64,000 nt of DNA from positions 1-64,000 of the forward strand of contig NZ_QKVM01000005.1 of assembly GCF_003231305.1 (NCBI RefSeq), written 5' to 3'. Positions 48,443-58,635 of the stretch are shown piece after piece; the first letter of the stretch is position 1, and each line of letters starts with the position of its first letter. The notes beneath the pieces were generated by a model, which worked only from the letters and a program-made list of their open reading frames with translations, made no database searches and was not told the origin of the DNA. Origin of the DNA: Pseudomonas sichuanensis. Its GTDB lineage: Bacteria; Pseudomonadota; Gammaproteobacteria; Pseudomonadales; Pseudomonadaceae. The translations under genes and the position numbers were made by a program.

Positions 48443-48462
48443 ATAGCTTGACGCAATAACAG

Positions 48463-48486
48463 GAAGGGGCGCACATCGCGCCCTTC
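48463..48486. terminator. hairpin between convergent lipoprotein and dinB genes
   Basis: GAAGGGGCG and CGCGCCCTTC pair around a short loop, followed on the plus strand by TTTA. Confidence 0.75.
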
Positions 48487-48487
48487 T

Positions 48488-49552
48488 TTATGTGTCGTCG
48501 AACAACTCCAGCTGTTCATGGGCACCGCGCAAATCACGCAACCTCACCCCTACACCCAGTAAGCGCACGGGTTTACCCCCGCGGGCGAACGCCTGGCTGA
48601 GCAACTGCCGGTAACCCTCAAGGTCACGCCCTGCCCCAGCCTGTTCCAGGGTGGTTTGACTGAAGTCATGGAACTTCACCTTGACGAAAGGTTTGTCGGG
48701 CCGGTAGCTGCTGTCCATCCGGGCAATACGCTCGTTCAGGCTGGCCAGCAGGTCGGGGAGTTTTTCCAGGCAACTGGCCAGGTCCGGCAGATCTTGATCG
48801 TAGGTGTTTTCCACGCTGACCGACTGGCGACGGCTGTCAATCTGCACCGCACGTTCATCGATACCCCGCGCCAGCCCCCACAAGCGCTCGCCGAAACTGC
48901 CGAACTCACGGACCAATGCCAGGCGCGACCAATCACGCAAGGATAGGCATGTATCAATGCCCAGCCGCGACAGCTTGTCCGCCGTAACCTTACCTACCCC
49001 GTGCAGACGAGCGACTGGCAGCGCGGCGACGAACGCCTCCACCTGATCCGGCGTAATCACGAACAGGCCGTTGGGCTTGCGCCAGTCACTGGCAATTTTG
49101 GCCAGGAACTTGTTGGGCGCCACCCCGGCAGAAACCGTGATGTGCAACTGCTGTGCGACACGCCTGCGGATATCTTCGGCAATGCGCGTGGCGCTGCCGG
49201 CAAACCACTGGCTGTCACTGACGTCCAGATAAGCCTCGTCCAGCGACAAGGGTTCGATCAGCTCGGTGTAGTCACGGAAGATCGCGTGTATCTCTCGCGA
49301 GGCTTCACGGTAGGCCTCGAAGCGCGGCTTGACGATCTGCAGGTCCGGGCACAGCTTCATGGCATGCCCCGAGGACATCGCCGAGCGCACGCCATAGGCC
49401 CGCGCCTCATAATTGCAGGTGGCAATCACCCCACGCTGCCCTGGCTGCCCACCCACTGCCATGGGGCGCCCCACCAGGCGCGGGTCGTCACGCATCTCGA
49501 TGGCGGCGTAGAAGCAGTCACAGTCGACATGAATGATCTTGCGCAAGGACAT
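48488..49552 (-). CDS. dinB: DNA polymerase IV
   Basis: This 354-residue Y-family translesion polymerase has catalytic residues Asp10 (IHVDCDCFYAAIE) and Asp105/Glu106 (SLDEAYLDV). It ends in LFDD-type residues (EQLELFDDT) that fit a beta-clamp-binding peptide. The start at 49552 is preferred because the upstream open frame runs through the LexA box at 49568-49583; an ATG at 49579 would leave the operator inside the coding sequence. Confidence 0.95.
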   Translation of the reverse strand: MSLRKIIHVDCDCFYAAIEMRDDPRLVGRPMAVGGQPGQRGVIATCNYEARAYGVRSAMSSGHAMKLCPDLQIVKPRFEAYREASREIHAIFRDYTELIEPLSLDEAYLDVSDSQWFAGSATRIAEDIRRRVAQQLHITVSAGVAPNKFLAKIASDWRKPNGLFVITPDQVEAFVAALPVARLHGVGKVTADKLSRLGIDTCLSLRDWSRLALVREFGSFGERLWGLARGIDERAVQIDSRRQSVSVENTYDQDLPDLASCLEKLPDLLASLNERIARMDSSYRPDKPFVKVKFHDFSQTTLEQAGAGRDLEGYRQLLSQAFARGGKPVRLLGVGVRLRDLRGAHEQLELFDDT

Positions 49553-49567
49553 GGACGACAGCCAGTA

Positions 49568-49583
49568 CTGTAAATTCATACAG
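49568..49583 (-). promoter_or_regulatory. LexA (SOS) box of dinB
   Basis: CTGT-N8-ACAG with AT-rich centre (AAATTCAT) matches the gammaproteobacterial LexA consensus exactly in the conserved positions. It ends 16 bases upstream of the dinB start, so dinB should be SOS-induced. Confidence 0.85.
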
Positions 49584-49715
49584 ATAGTACCCCAAGCCCC
49601 ATGAGCGGAGACAGGGTGTACGCGACAATTGGCCTGGAACCCCCGCCAACACTGGGTCAGCCACCGATCTGGCACGCTAAGAGCCTGAACAGGAAAGGTT
49701 TTTTTGATTTAAATG

Positions 49716-49743
49716 TTGACATCGGGAAGGAATTCCGTAGAAT
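49716..49743 (+). promoter_or_regulatory. promoter of initiator tRNA copy 1
   Basis: TTGACA (49716-49721), 16-base spacer, TAGAAT (49738-49743), 13 bases before the tRNA. Confidence 0.8.
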
Positions 49744-49756
49744 TCGATCTCACAGG

Positions 49757-49833
<77 letters not shown>

Positions 49834-49841
49834 GATTAAAG

Positions 49842-49873
49842 AAAAGGCCACTGTTTCGACAGTGGTCTTTTTT
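49842..49873 (+). terminator. terminator of initiator tRNA copy 1
   Basis: AAAAGGCCACTG and CAGTGGTCTTTT pair around TTTCGA and are followed by Ts. Confidence 0.85.
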
Positions 49874-49928
49874 ATTGATCTCTGAAAAGCATTTCGGATG
49901 AACCATCAAGACTTTTGAGCATTAATGC

Positions 49929-49956
49929 TTGACAGCTTTCGGATAATCCGTAGAAT
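49929..49956 (+). promoter_or_regulatory. promoter of initiator tRNA copy 2
   Basis: TTGACA (49929-49934), 16-base spacer, TAGAAT (49951-49956), the same layout as for copy 1. Confidence 0.8.
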
Positions 49957-49968
49957 GCGCCCCTCTGA

Positions 49969-50045
<77 letters not shown>

Positions 50046-50052
50046 GATTCTA

Positions 50053-50085
50053 GAAAGGCCACTGTTTTTACAGTGGCCTTTTTTA
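50053..50085 (+). terminator. terminator of initiator tRNA copy 2
   Basis: GAAAGGCCACTG and CAGTGGCCTTTT pair around a short loop and are followed by a T-tract. Confidence 0.87.
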
Positions 50086-50136
50086 TTGCCCGCGTTCAGC
50101 TGTTTAGAAAAATCCAAGCAAATCAAGCATTTGTGC

Positions 50137-50164
50137 TTGACAGCCATTCGCTAATCGGTAGAAT
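50137..50164 (+). promoter_or_regulatory. promoter of initiator tRNA copy 3
   Basis: TTGACA (50137-50142), 16-base spacer, TAGAAT (50159-50164), the same layout as for copies 1 and 2. Confidence 0.8.
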
Positions 50165-50176
50165 GCGCACCACTGA

Positions 50177-50253
<77 letters not shown>

Positions 50254-50262
50254 TATCGTCAG

Positions 50263-50302
50263 AACAAGCCCCGCCTATCGAAAGATAGTGCGGGGCTTGT
50301 TG
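50263..50302 (+). terminator. terminator of initiator tRNA copy 3
   Basis: AACAAGCCCCGC and GCGGGGCTTGTT pair, with an inner CTATC-GAAA-GATAG stem-loop. It lacks a long T-tract. The following 214 bases before mprF hold no gene. Confidence 0.75.
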
Positions 50303-50516
50303 CATTCCGGCCCATCGCATTGAGCCAATCAGACCAGGCGCAGTGCGCCTCCTGCCTCGCCCCGCCCCTGATCCACATAGCTGAATGAACTATCTTTAAC
50401 TATCCTGAAACAGATTAACTACATGGGCCGGAGTAATATCTGGACACGTTTTTCCAAAGGGACTTTCACTTGGCCGTAGCTCGCTTGCACCTCGCGCTGA
50501 CCGCACGGGGTACCCC

Positions 50517-53159
50517 ATGACCGCCCCCACCCCCGAAACCCAGGCACCGCTGACTGCGGCCTTGCCTACGGCTGCGCAACGCCTGCCCTGGCTGGAACGC
50601 CTGAGCAAGTACCGCCAACCCCTGGGCCTCGCGCTGACCCTGGTGCTGTTCACCATGGGCCTGATTGCCTGCCGCCACCTGTTGAGCGAGCTGGACATCT
50701 ACGCACTGCATGACGCCATGCTCAGCGTGCCGTCCAACGCTTTGCTGGGGGCACTGCTGGCTACTGCAGTCGGCTTCCTGATCCTGCTGGGCTACGAATG
50801 GTCTGCCAGCCGTTTCGCGGCGGTGCAGTTGCCGCCGCGAACCCTGGTGCTAGGCGGTTTCAGCGCCTTCGCAATTGGCAATGCCATCGGCCTGTCGATG
50901 CTCTCCGGAGGTTCGGTACGTTATCGCCTGTATGCCCGCCAAGGCCTGAGCGCCGCGGAAGTCGCACGCATGACCGTGTTCGCCAGCCTGTCGCTGGGCT
51001 GTGCGCTGCCGCCGCTGGCAGCCCTGGCCACCCTCAGCGACCTGCCGGCCGCAGCCACTGCGCTGCGCCTGCCCGCGCCGCTGCTGGGTGGGATTGCCGT
51101 GGCAGTACTGGCCCTGACCGCTGCGTTGGTAATGGGCCTGTACCGTCGCCGCCTGGCAGAGCAACCGCTCAAGGACAGCCTGCTGGTTCAGTTCGGCCGC
51201 CGCACCCTGCGCCTGCCAAGCGCTCGCCTGGCCGCCCTGCAACTGCTGATCACCGCGCTGGACGTAGCCGCCGCCGCCACCGTGCTGTACCTGCTGCTGC
51301 CGGAAGCGCCGCCATTCGGTGCCTTTGTACTGGTCTACCTGCTGGCTCTGGCTGCCGGCGTGCTGAGCCACGTGCCCGGCGGTGTCGGTGTATTCGAGGC
51401 GATTTTGCTGGCCGCCTTTGCCAACCAGTTGGGCGCCGCACCACTGGCCGCCGCACTGCTGCTGTACCGGCTCATCTACGTTGTACTGCCGCTGCTTGTG
51501 GCGTGCGTACTGCTGCTGGCCAACGAAGCGCGCCGCCTGCTGTTCGCCCAACAAGCCATCCGTGCGGCTTCCGGGCTGGCTGCACCGGTACTGGCGATCC
51601 TGGTGTTCCTCTCCGGTGTGGTGCTGTTGTTCTCCGGCGCCACCCCCGAAATCGACAGCCGCCTGGAACACATGGGTTTCCTGATTCCGCACCGGCTGAT
51701 CGATGCGTCGCACTTCGGCGCCAGCCTCATCGGCGTGCTGTGCCTGCTGCTGGCCCAGGGCCTGCGCCGCCGTCTGTCAGCCGCCTGGCTGCTGACCACC
51801 GTGCTGCTGCTGGCAGGCGCAGTCCTGTCGCTGCTCAAGGGCTTCGACTGGGAAGAAGCCACGCTCATGTGCCTCACCGCGGCCCTGCTGGCACTGTTCC
51901 GCCGTTCGTTCTATCGCCCCAGCAGGCTGCTCGAGCTGCCGTTCTCGCCGGTGTACCTGGTGGCCAGCGCCTGCGTGGTCGGCGCGTCGATCTGGCTGCT
52001 GCTGTTCGCCTATCAGGACGTACCCTACACCCACAAACTGTGGTGGCAGTTCACCCTGGATGCCGATGCCCCACGCGGCCTGCGCGCGGCCATGGGCAGC
52101 GCCGTACTGTTGGTGATCGTCTCCCTGACCTGGCTGCTGCGCACCGCGCGCCCGGTGATCCACCTGCCCACCGAAGACGAACTGCAACGCGCCAACCGCA
52201 TCCTGCTGGCCTCCGACCAGCCAGATGGCGGCCTGGCGCTGACCGGCGACAAGGCCCTGCTGTTCCATCCCAGCGACAACGCCTTCCTCATGTACGCCCG
52301 CCGTGGCCGCAGCCTGGTGGCGTTGTACGACCCGATCGGGCCGGCCCAGGAGCGCGCCGAGATGATCTGGCAGTTCCGCGACCTGTGCGACCTGCACCAC
52401 GCCCGCCCGGTGTTCTACCAGGTGCGCGCGGAAAACCTGCCGTTCTACATGGACATCGGCCTGACCGCGATCAAGCTGGGCGAGGAAGCCCGCGTCGACC
52501 TGCGCCGCTTCGACCTCGAAGCCAAGGGCAAGGAAATGAAGGACCTGCGCTACACCTGGAACCGCGGTGGGCGCGACGGCCTGAGCCTTGAGGTCCATGA
52601 GCCCGGCCAAGCGCCGCTGGCGGAGCTCAAGGAAATCTCCGACGCCTGGCTCGAAGGCAAGAACGTGCGTGAGAAAGGCTTCTCGCTCGGCCGCTTCAGC
52701 CCTGAATACCTGCAGCACTTTCGCATCGCGCTGATCCGCTTCCAGGGTCGCCCGGTGGCCTTTGCCAACCTGCTGGAAACCCACAGCAACGAGCTGGCCA
52801 GCCTGGACCTGATGCGCGCCCACCCGGACGCGCCGAAGCTGACCATGGAATTCATGATGGTTGGCCTGATCCTCCACTACAAGAGCCATGACTATGGCCG
52901 TTTCAGCCTGGGGATGGTCCCCCTTTCCGGCTTGCAGCCGCGGCGCGGCGCACCCTTGACCCAGCGCCTGGGTTCGATGGTGTTCCAGCGTGGCGAGCAG
53001 CTGTACAACTTCCAGGGCCTGCGGCGCTTCAAGGACAAGTTCCAGCCGGACTGGGAACCCCGTTACATGGCCGTGCCGGCCGGGCTCGACCCGCTGGTGG
53101 CACTGGCTGATACCGCCGCCCTGATCGCTGGTGGCCTGACTGGATTGGTGAAACGTTGA
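50517..53159 (+). CDS. mprF: Aminoacyl-phosphatidylglycerol synthase/flippase MprF
   Basis: This 880-residue protein has an N-terminal flippase half with about 13-14 membrane helices and a C-terminal cytoplasmic GNAT-fold synthase domain (about 540-860; VDLRRFDLEAKGKEMKDLRYTWNR region). It moves an amino acid from charged tRNA to phosphatidylglycerol and flips the product, lowering surface charge and raising resistance to cationic peptides. The Pseudomonas aeruginosa homologue uses alanyl-tRNA; alanine is therefore the likely amino acid here. The next gene overlaps its stop. Confidence 0.93.
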   Translation: MTAPTPETQAPLTAALPTAAQRLPWLERLSKYRQPLGLALTLVLFTMGLIACRHLLSELDIYALHDAMLSVPSNALLGALLATAVGFLILLGYEWSASRFAAVQLPPRTLVLGGFSAFAIGNAIGLSMLSGGSVRYRLYARQGLSAAEVARMTVFASLSLGCALPPLAALATLSDLPAAATALRLPAPLLGGIAVAVLALTAALVMGLYRRRLAEQPLKDSLLVQFGRRTLRLPSARLAALQLLITALDVAAAATVLYLLLPEAPPFGAFVLVYLLALAAGVLSHVPGGVGVFEAILLAAFANQLGAAPLAAALLLYRLIYVVLPLLVACVLLLANEARRLLFAQQAIRAASGLAAPVLAILVFLSGVVLLFSGATPEIDSRLEHMGFLIPHRLIDASHFGASLIGVLCLLLAQGLRRRLSAAWLLTTVLLLAGAVLSLLKGFDWEEATLMCLTAALLALFRRSFYRPSRLLELPFSPVYLVASACVVGASIWLLLFAYQDVPYTHKLWWQFTLDADAPRGLRAAMGSAVLLVIVSLTWLLRTARPVIHLPTEDELQRANRILLASDQPDGGLALTGDKALLFHPSDNAFLMYARRGRSLVALYDPIGPAQERAEMIWQFRDLCDLHHARPVFYQVRAENLPFYMDIGLTAIKLGEEARVDLRRFDLEAKGKEMKDLRYTWNRGGRDGLSLEVHEPGQAPLAELKEISDAWLEGKNVREKGFSLGRFSPEYLQHFRIALIRFQGRPVAFANLLETHSNELASLDLMRAHPDAPKLTMEFMMVGLILHYKSHDYGRFSLGMVPLSGLQPRRGAPLTQRLGSMVFQRGEQLYNFQGLRRFKDKFQPDWEPRYMAVPAGLDPLVALADTAALIAGGLTGLVKR

Positions 53160-54451
53160 TGATCCGACGCTATTGGCTGTACGTACTGATTCCCCTGCTA
53201 CTGGCCGCCCTGGCCGGCGGCGCGGCCTTCTGGCTGTGGACCCGCCCTGCGCCAGAAGCGCGCCTGGACCACCTGACCCTGGGCGACGGCAGCAGCCTGA
53301 CCCGGGCCACTCCTGGCGTGCATGCCAAGGCCCGGGTAGCCATCGGCGTGCCGCAGGAGCAGGCCTTGAGCGACAAGCAGCTGCTGGACCTGAGCCAGGC
53401 CGGCGAAGCTCAACTGGTGCAGGTGATCCTGCCACCGGCCGACTGCGGCAAACAGCAAGCGGCCATGAATGAGGCACTGGCCCAGTTGTCCGACAAACCC
53501 ACCGTGGTCGCCGGCATCGGCCCCGGTGCCGCCCAGGCCTGGCGCTGGTTGGCCACACAGAGCGATGACAAGGCCCGCGCCATCTCGGTGGACTTCAACC
53601 TTGAACAGCCGGGCTGCCAGGTTGCATTGCCCAAATCCGCCGCCCACGGCCACTGGAACGTGGCCTGGAACGACAACCCGGACGATGCCAGCGCCGCCTT
53701 CGTGCGCGACCAGGCCAACGCCGAGACCAGCATTGCCGACTACGACATCCACCTGCCCCAGGTACTCAAGGCCCAGCTCACCCAAGCCCTGGTCGGTCAG
53801 GACGGCAATGCCCTGGCGATCCCGGTGGTCGAAGTCCCGGCCGGGCAGACCACCGACACCGTCACCCTGTTCCTCTCGGGCGACGGTGGCTGGCGCGACC
53901 TGGACCGCGACGTCGCCGGCGAGATGGCCAAGCTCGGCTTCCCGGTGGTGGGTATCGACACCCTGCGCTACTACTGGCAGCACAAGACGCCGGAGCAAAG
54001 CGCCGCCGACCTGTCCGAGCTGATGCAGCACTATCGCCAGAAATGGGGCACCAAACGTTTCGTGCTGACCGGCTACTCGTTCGGCGCCGACGTACTGCCT
54101 GCCATCTACAACCGCCTGCCCGAAGAAGACCAGAAGCGCGTCGATGCGGTGATCCTGCTGGCCTTCGCCCGCAGCGGCAGCTTCGAGATCGAGGTCGAGG
54201 GCTGGTTGGGCAAGGAAGGCCAGGAAGCCCCGACCGGGCTGGAGATGGCCAAGCTGCCCGCCTCCAAGGTGGTCTGCGTGTACGGTGTCGAGGAAACCGA
54301 CGAAAGCGGCTGCACCGACAAGACTGCCGTGGGTGAACGCATGAAACTGCCCGGCGGTCACCACTTCGACGAAAACTACCCGGCACTGGCCAAGCGCCTG
54401 ATCAACGAGATCGAGACCCGCCAGGGGAAGTCCAGCGTCGCTGAAAAATGA
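53159..54451 (+). CDS. VirJ-like periplasmic hydrolase, probable aminoacyl-PG hydrolase
   Basis: This 430-residue protein has an N-terminal membrane or signal helix (YWLYVLIPLLLAALAGGAAFWLW) and a VirJ/alpha-beta hydrolase domain with nucleophile Ser307 in TGYSFGAD. Its ATG overlaps the mprF stop (TGATG), so both proteins are made together. In P. aeruginosa the gene in this position encodes a periplasmic hydrolase that removes alanine from alanyl-phosphatidylglycerol; the same is inferred here. It has no type IV secretion context. Confidence 0.85.
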   Translation: MIRRYWLYVLIPLLLAALAGGAAFWLWTRPAPEARLDHLTLGDGSSLTRATPGVHAKARVAIGVPQEQALSDKQLLDLSQAGEAQLVQVILPPADCGKQQAAMNEALAQLSDKPTVVAGIGPGAAQAWRWLATQSDDKARAISVDFNLEQPGCQVALPKSAAHGHWNVAWNDNPDDASAAFVRDQANAETSIADYDIHLPQVLKAQLTQALVGQDGNALAIPVVEVPAGQTTDTVTLFLSGDGGWRDLDRDVAGEMAKLGFPVVGIDTLRYYWQHKTPEQSAADLSELMQHYRQKWGTKRFVLTGYSFGADVLPAIYNRLPEEDQKRVDAVILLAFARSGSFEIEVEGWLGKEGQEAPTGLEMAKLPASKVVCVYGVEETDESGCTDKTAVGERMKLPGGHHFDENYPALAKRLINEIETRQGKSSVAEK

Positions 54452-54457
54452 TGTGAA

Positions 54458-54480
54458 AAGGGGCCGCTATGCGGCCCCTT
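54458..54480. terminator. hairpin between convergent virJ-like and kup genes
   Basis: AAGGGGCCGC and GCGGCCCCTT form a perfect 10-bp stem with a three-base loop, preceded by As and followed by TTGTTC. Confidence 0.82.
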
Positions 54481-54487
54481 GTTCATT

Positions 54488-56398
54488 CTAGATCTCGACC
54501 TGGGTTCCCAGCTCGATCACCCGGTTCAACGGCAGGTTGAAGAAGCGCAGGTTACCGTTGGCGTTCTTGAGCAGGAATGCGAACAGGTTGCTGCGCCAGC
54601 GCGACATGCCCTCCAGCCGCGATGCAATCACCGTCTCGCGGCTTAGGAAATACGTGGTGCGCATCGGGCTGAAGTCCAGCTGGTCCAGATGGCACAGTTT
54701 CAAGGCCGCCGGCACGTCGGGCTCATCCATGAAACCGAAGTGCAGCAGCACCCGGAAGAACCCGTCGCCATAGGCCTCCACTTCGAAACGTTCGCTCTCC
54801 GGGACCCGCGGTCGGTCCTCGCTGACGACCGTCAACAGCACCACCTGGCTGTGCAGCACCTGGTTGTGCAGCATGTTGTGCAACAGCGCGTGGGGCACGG
54901 CGTCCGATCGCGCGGTGAGGAACACCGCCGTGCCCTCGACCCGGTGCGGTGGTTGCACTCGGATGCTGCCGATGAACAGCGGCAGCGGCAACGCGCCTTC
55001 GTCGATGCGCTCGACCAGGATCTGCTTGCCCCGCTTCCAGGTGCTCATCAGCACGAACAGCACGATCCCCGCCAATACCGGGAAAGCACCGCCCTGGACG
55101 ATCTTGGGCACGTTGGCGGCAAAGAACAGGCCGTCGACGAACAGGAAGCCCAACAGAATCGGTACCGCCAGTACCGGTGGCCACTTCCACAGCAGCAGCA
55201 TCACCGCCGACACCAGGATGGTGGTCATCAACATGGTGCCGGTCACCGCCACCCCATAGGCCGCAGCCAGGGCGCCGGACGACTCGAAGCCGATCACCAG
55301 CAGCACCACGCCGACCATCAGCGTCCAGTTCACCGCACCGATGTAGATCTGGCCCTGCTCGTCGCTGGAGGTGTGCTGGATCTGCATGCGCGGGATGTAG
55401 CCGAGCTGGATGGCTTGGCGGGTCAGGGAAAAGGCACCCGAGATGACCGCCTGCGAGGCGATCACCGTGGCCATGGTAGCCAGGCCCACCAACGGCAGCA
55501 GTGCCCAGCTCGGTGCCAGCAGGTAGAAGGGGTTACGGGCGGCTTCGGGGTTCTGCAGCAGCATCGCCCCCTGGCCAAAGTAGTTGAGCACCAGCGCCGG
55601 CAGCACCAGGATGAACCAGGCACGGGCGATCGGCTTGCGGCCGAAGTGGCCCATGTCGGCATACAGCGCCTCGGCACCGGTCAGCGCCAGCACCACGGCG
55701 CCGAGGATCGCCACGCCCATACCCGGATGAACGATGAAGAAATTCAACGCCCAGCCTGGGTTGAAGGCCTTGAGCACTTCCGGGCTCTGCGAGATGCCAT
55801 GCACGCCGAGTGCCCCCAGCACCAGGAACCAGGTGACCATGATCGGGCCGAACAGCTTGCCGATCGTCTCGGTGCCGTGCTTCTGCACCAGGAACAGCCC
55901 CACCAGCACCACCAGCGAGATGGGCACCACCCAGTGATCGATGCCGTCGAACGCCAGGCCCATGCCCTCCACCGCCGACAGCACCGACACCGCCGGGGTG
56001 ATCATGCTGTCGCCATAGAACAGCGAGGCGCCGATCAGGCCGCAGATGACCATCAGCGCGCGCAGCTTGGGATGGCTGGCCGTGGCCCGCCGTGCCAGCG
56101 CGGTCAGTGCCATGGTGCCGCCCTCGCCCTGGTTGTCGGCGCGCAGGATGAACATCACGTACTTGAACGACACCACCCACAGCAGCGACCAGAGGATCAG
56201 CGACAGGATGCCCAGCACCCCATCGTGGTTGACCGGTACGCCATAACCACCGCTGAAGACCTCTTTGAGGGTGTACAGCGGGCTGGTGCCGATATCGCCA
56301 TAGACCACCCCAACAGCTGCCACGAGCAGGCCCAGCGACCGCGTCGCACCCTGCTTTCCCTCGTGCCCGCCCTCGGCGTGACTGCTTGCCTGAACCAT
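54488..56398 (-). CDS. kup: Low-affinity potassium transporter Kup
   Basis: This 636-residue K+/H+ symporter has twelve membrane helices with [23 protein letters not shown] at the first helix, [20 protein letters not shown] and a C-terminal cytoplasmic domain. The ATG at 56398 with GGGAG upstream gives the typical length; the open frame to 56488 is not needed. It faces the virJ-like gene. Confidence 0.95.
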   Translation of the reverse strand: MVQASSHAEGGHEGKQGATRSLGLLVAAVGVVYGDIGTSPLYTLKEVFSGGYGVPVNHDGVLGILSLILWSLLWVVSFKYVMFILRADNQGEGGTMALTALARRATASHPKLRALMVICGLIGASLFYGDSMITPAVSVLSAVEGMGLAFDGIDHWVVPISLVVLVGLFLVQKHGTETIGKLFGPIMVTWFLVLGALGVHGISQSPEVLKAFNPGWALNFFIVHPGMGVAILGAVVLALTGAEALYADMGHFGRKPIARAWFILVLPALVLNYFGQGAMLLQNPEAARNPFYLLAPSWALLPLVGLATMATVIASQAVISGAFSLTRQAIQLGYIPRMQIQHTSSDEQGQIYIGAVNWTLMVGVVLLVIGFESSGALAAAYGVAVTGTMLMTTILVSAVMLLLWKWPPVLAVPILLGFLFVDGLFFAANVPKIVQGGAFPVLAGIVLFVLMSTWKRGKQILVERIDEGALPLPLFIGSIRVQPPHRVEGTAVFLTARSDAVPHALLHNMLHNQVLHSQVVLLTVVSEDRPRVPESERFEVEAYGDGFFRVLLHFGFMDEPDVPAALKLCHLDQLDFSPMRTTYFLSRETVIASRLEGMSRWRSNLFAFLLKNANGNLRFFNLPLNRVIELGTQVEI

Positions 56399-56633
56399 CG
56401 ACCACTCCCGCAGAAGGCCTGTTAGACCGATTGAATTCCCATCCGCGTCGGGGCATCCCGCAGGCCCCCGCGCAACGGCGCGAAGCATAGCGCAGCGTTC
56501 GTCGTATTTCTGCTGGTCAAGCGACCTTGCGCTCGCTAGAATTGCGCACTTTTTGATCAGAGGCGCGAAAAGCGCCCGCCAGGATCGCCCCCGTTACCGG
56601 CCGGGCGACCTGTATTCAATACCGAGGTTAGCC

Positions 56634-57965
56634 ATGTCCACCACTCCCGCCACCCCTAAGGTCGGCTTCGTTTCCCTGGGTTGCCCCAAGGCCCTGGTCG
56701 ATTCCGAGCGCATCCTGACCCAGCTGCGCATGGAAGGCTATGAAGTCGTGCCGACCTACGAGGACGCCGACGTGGTGGTGGTCAACACCTGCGGCTTCAT
56801 CGACAGCGCCAAGGCCGAGTCGCTGGAAGTGATCGGCGAAGCCATCAAGGAAAACGGCAAGGTCATCGTCACCGGCTGCATGGGCGTCGAAGAGGGCAGC
56901 ATCCGTGACGTGCACCCGAGCGTGCTGTCGGTCACCGGCCCCCAGCAGTACGAGCAGGTGGTCAACGCCGTTCACGAAGTGGTACCGCCACGCCAGGACC
57001 ACAACCCGCTGATCGACCTGGTGCCGCCTCAAGGCGTGAAGCTGACGCCGCGCCACTACGCCTACCTGAAGATTTCCGAAGGCTGCAACCACAGCTGCAG
57101 CTTCTGCATCATTCCGTCGATGCGCGGCAAGCTGGTCAGCCGCCCGGTCGGTGAAGTGCTGAGCGAGGCCGAGCGCCTGGTCAAGGCCGGCGTCAAGGAA
57201 ATCCTGGTGATTTCCCAGGACACCAGCGCCTACGGCGTCGACGTCAAGTACAAGACCGACTTCTGGAACGGCCGCCCGGTCAAGACCCGCATGCTCGAGC
57301 TGTGCGAAGCGCTGAGCAGCCTGGGCGCCTGGGTGCGCCTGCACTACGTCTACCCGTACCCGAACGTGGACGACGTGATCCCGCTGATGGCCGCCGGCAA
57401 GATCCTGCCGTACCTGGACATCCCGTTCCAGCACGCCAGCCCCAAAGTGCTCAAGGCGATGAAGCGCCCGGCCTTCGAAGACCGCACCCTGGCCCGTATC
57501 AAGAACTGGCGCGAACAGTGCCCCGAGCTGGTGATCCGTTCGACCTTCATCGTCGGTTTCCCAGGCGAGACCGAGGAAGACTTCCAGTACCTGCTGGACT
57601 GGCTGACCGAAGCCCAGCTCGACCGCGTCGGCTGCTTCCAGTATTCGCCGGTAGAAGGCGCCCCGGCCAACGACCTGGGCCTGGACGAGGTACCGGATGA
57701 CGTCAAGCAGGAACGTTGGGACCGCTTCATGGCCCACCAGCAGGCCATCAGCACCGCCCGCCTGCAACTGCGCATCGGCAAGGAAATCGAAGTGCTGATC
57801 GACGAAGTCGAAGAGCAGGGTTCGGTAGGCCGTAGCTTCTTCGACGCGCCGGAAATCGACGGCAGCGTGTTCATCGATGGCGACCACGGCTTCAAGCCAG
57901 GCGACAAAGTGCGTTGCCGCATCGTCGATGCCGATGAATACGACATGTGGGCAGAGCCAGTCTGA
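56634..57965 (+). CDS. rimO: Ribosomal protein S12 methylthiotransferase RimO
   Basis: This 443-residue radical SAM enzyme adds a methylthio group to Asp of ribosomal protein S12. The N-terminal UPF0004 cysteines lie in [18 protein letters not shown] and TGCMGVEEG. The radical SAM motif is CNHSCSFC, and a TRAM domain closes the protein. GAGG precedes the ATG at 56634. It is monocistronic. Confidence 0.97.
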   Translation: MSTTPATPKVGFVSLGCPKALVDSERILTQLRMEGYEVVPTYEDADVVVVNTCGFIDSAKAESLEVIGEAIKENGKVIVTGCMGVEEGSIRDVHPSVLSVTGPQQYEQVVNAVHEVVPPRQDHNPLIDLVPPQGVKLTPRHYAYLKISEGCNHSCSFCIIPSMRGKLVSRPVGEVLSEAERLVKAGVKEILVISQDTSAYGVDVKYKTDFWNGRPVKTRMLELCEALSSLGAWVRLHYVYPYPNVDDVIPLMAAGKILPYLDIPFQHASPKVLKAMKRPAFEDRTLARIKNWREQCPELVIRSTFIVGFPGETEEDFQYLLDWLTEAQLDRVGCFQYSPVEGAPANDLGLDEVPDDVKQERWDRFMAHQQAISTARLQLRIGKEIEVLIDEVEEQGSVGRSFFDAPEIDGSVFIDGDHGFKPGDKVRCRIVDADEYDMWAEPV

Positions 57966-57980
57966 CAGCCCGCCGCACTG

Positions 57981-58013
57981 AAAATACCCCGCCCACTGGC
58001 GGGGTATTTTTTT
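57981..58013 (+). terminator. terminator of rimO
   Basis: AAAATACCCCGCC and GGCGGGGTATTTT pair around a four-base loop, followed by more Ts; 16 bases past the stop. Confidence 0.92.
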
Positions 58014-58059
58014 GCATCTATGTTTGTGCAGAGGCCAACGCACACCGGAGCCGCCGAGG

Positions 58060-58515
58060 ATGAAACCGACGCTGACCCTGCACACACCCCGCTATGCCGA
58101 CTACCCGGAACTGGTGCGGATCTGGGAGGCTTCGGTACGGGCTACCCATGATTTCCTCCCCGACGCCTACATCCATCTGTTGCGTGAGCATGTGCTGTCC
58201 CAGTACCTGGATGCCGTGATGCTGGTCTGCTGCAAGGACCGCGACCGGCGCATCCTTGGCTTTGCTGGCGTGGCCAATGGTCGCGTCGACCTGCTGTTCG
58301 TCGCTCCCGAACATTTCGGCCGGGGCGTCGGCCAACGCTTGCTGCGTCACGCAGTGGCAGAACTGAATGCCGAACGCCTGGATGTCAACGAACAAAACCC
58401 CCAGGCCCTTGGCTTCTACTTGCACGAAGGCTTCGAGATCATTGGCCGCTCGGCAACGGACGGCCTGGGGCAGCCTTACCCACTGCTGCACATGCAACGG
58501 GGCCGAACGCCGTGA
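58060..58515 (+). CDS. GNAT acetyltransferase, YjaB-like
   Basis: This 151-residue N-acetyltransferase shows the acetyl-CoA loop VAPEHFGRGVGQRLL and the C-terminal NVNEQNPQALGFYLHEGFEIIGRSATDGLGQPYPLLHM-type ending, close to E. coli YjaB in outline. The substrate is unknown. The ATG at 58060 is preceded by GAGG; the frame upstream overlaps the rimO terminator. Confidence 0.88.
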   Translation: MKPTLTLHTPRYADYPELVRIWEASVRATHDFLPDAYIHLLREHVLSQYLDAVMLVCCKDRDRRILGFAGVANGRVDLLFVAPEHFGRGVGQRLLRHAVAELNAERLDVNEQNPQALGFYLHEGFEIIGRSATDGLGQPYPLLHMQRGRTP

Positions 58516-58635
58516 AGCGCGGCCTACGAGGTAGCGGTTGTTTGCCGAAATGGCGCAAATGACACCAATTTGCAGCCCCAAACCTGGCGGGGCAGGTACA
58601 ATGAGCGCTTTCCCTGCCCTGCGAACTCATTGTCC

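Noticed and set aside
54689..56425. 578-codon open frame antisense to kup
   Set aside because: Gln/His/Arg-rich shadow of a conserved transporter; no domain or start signal.
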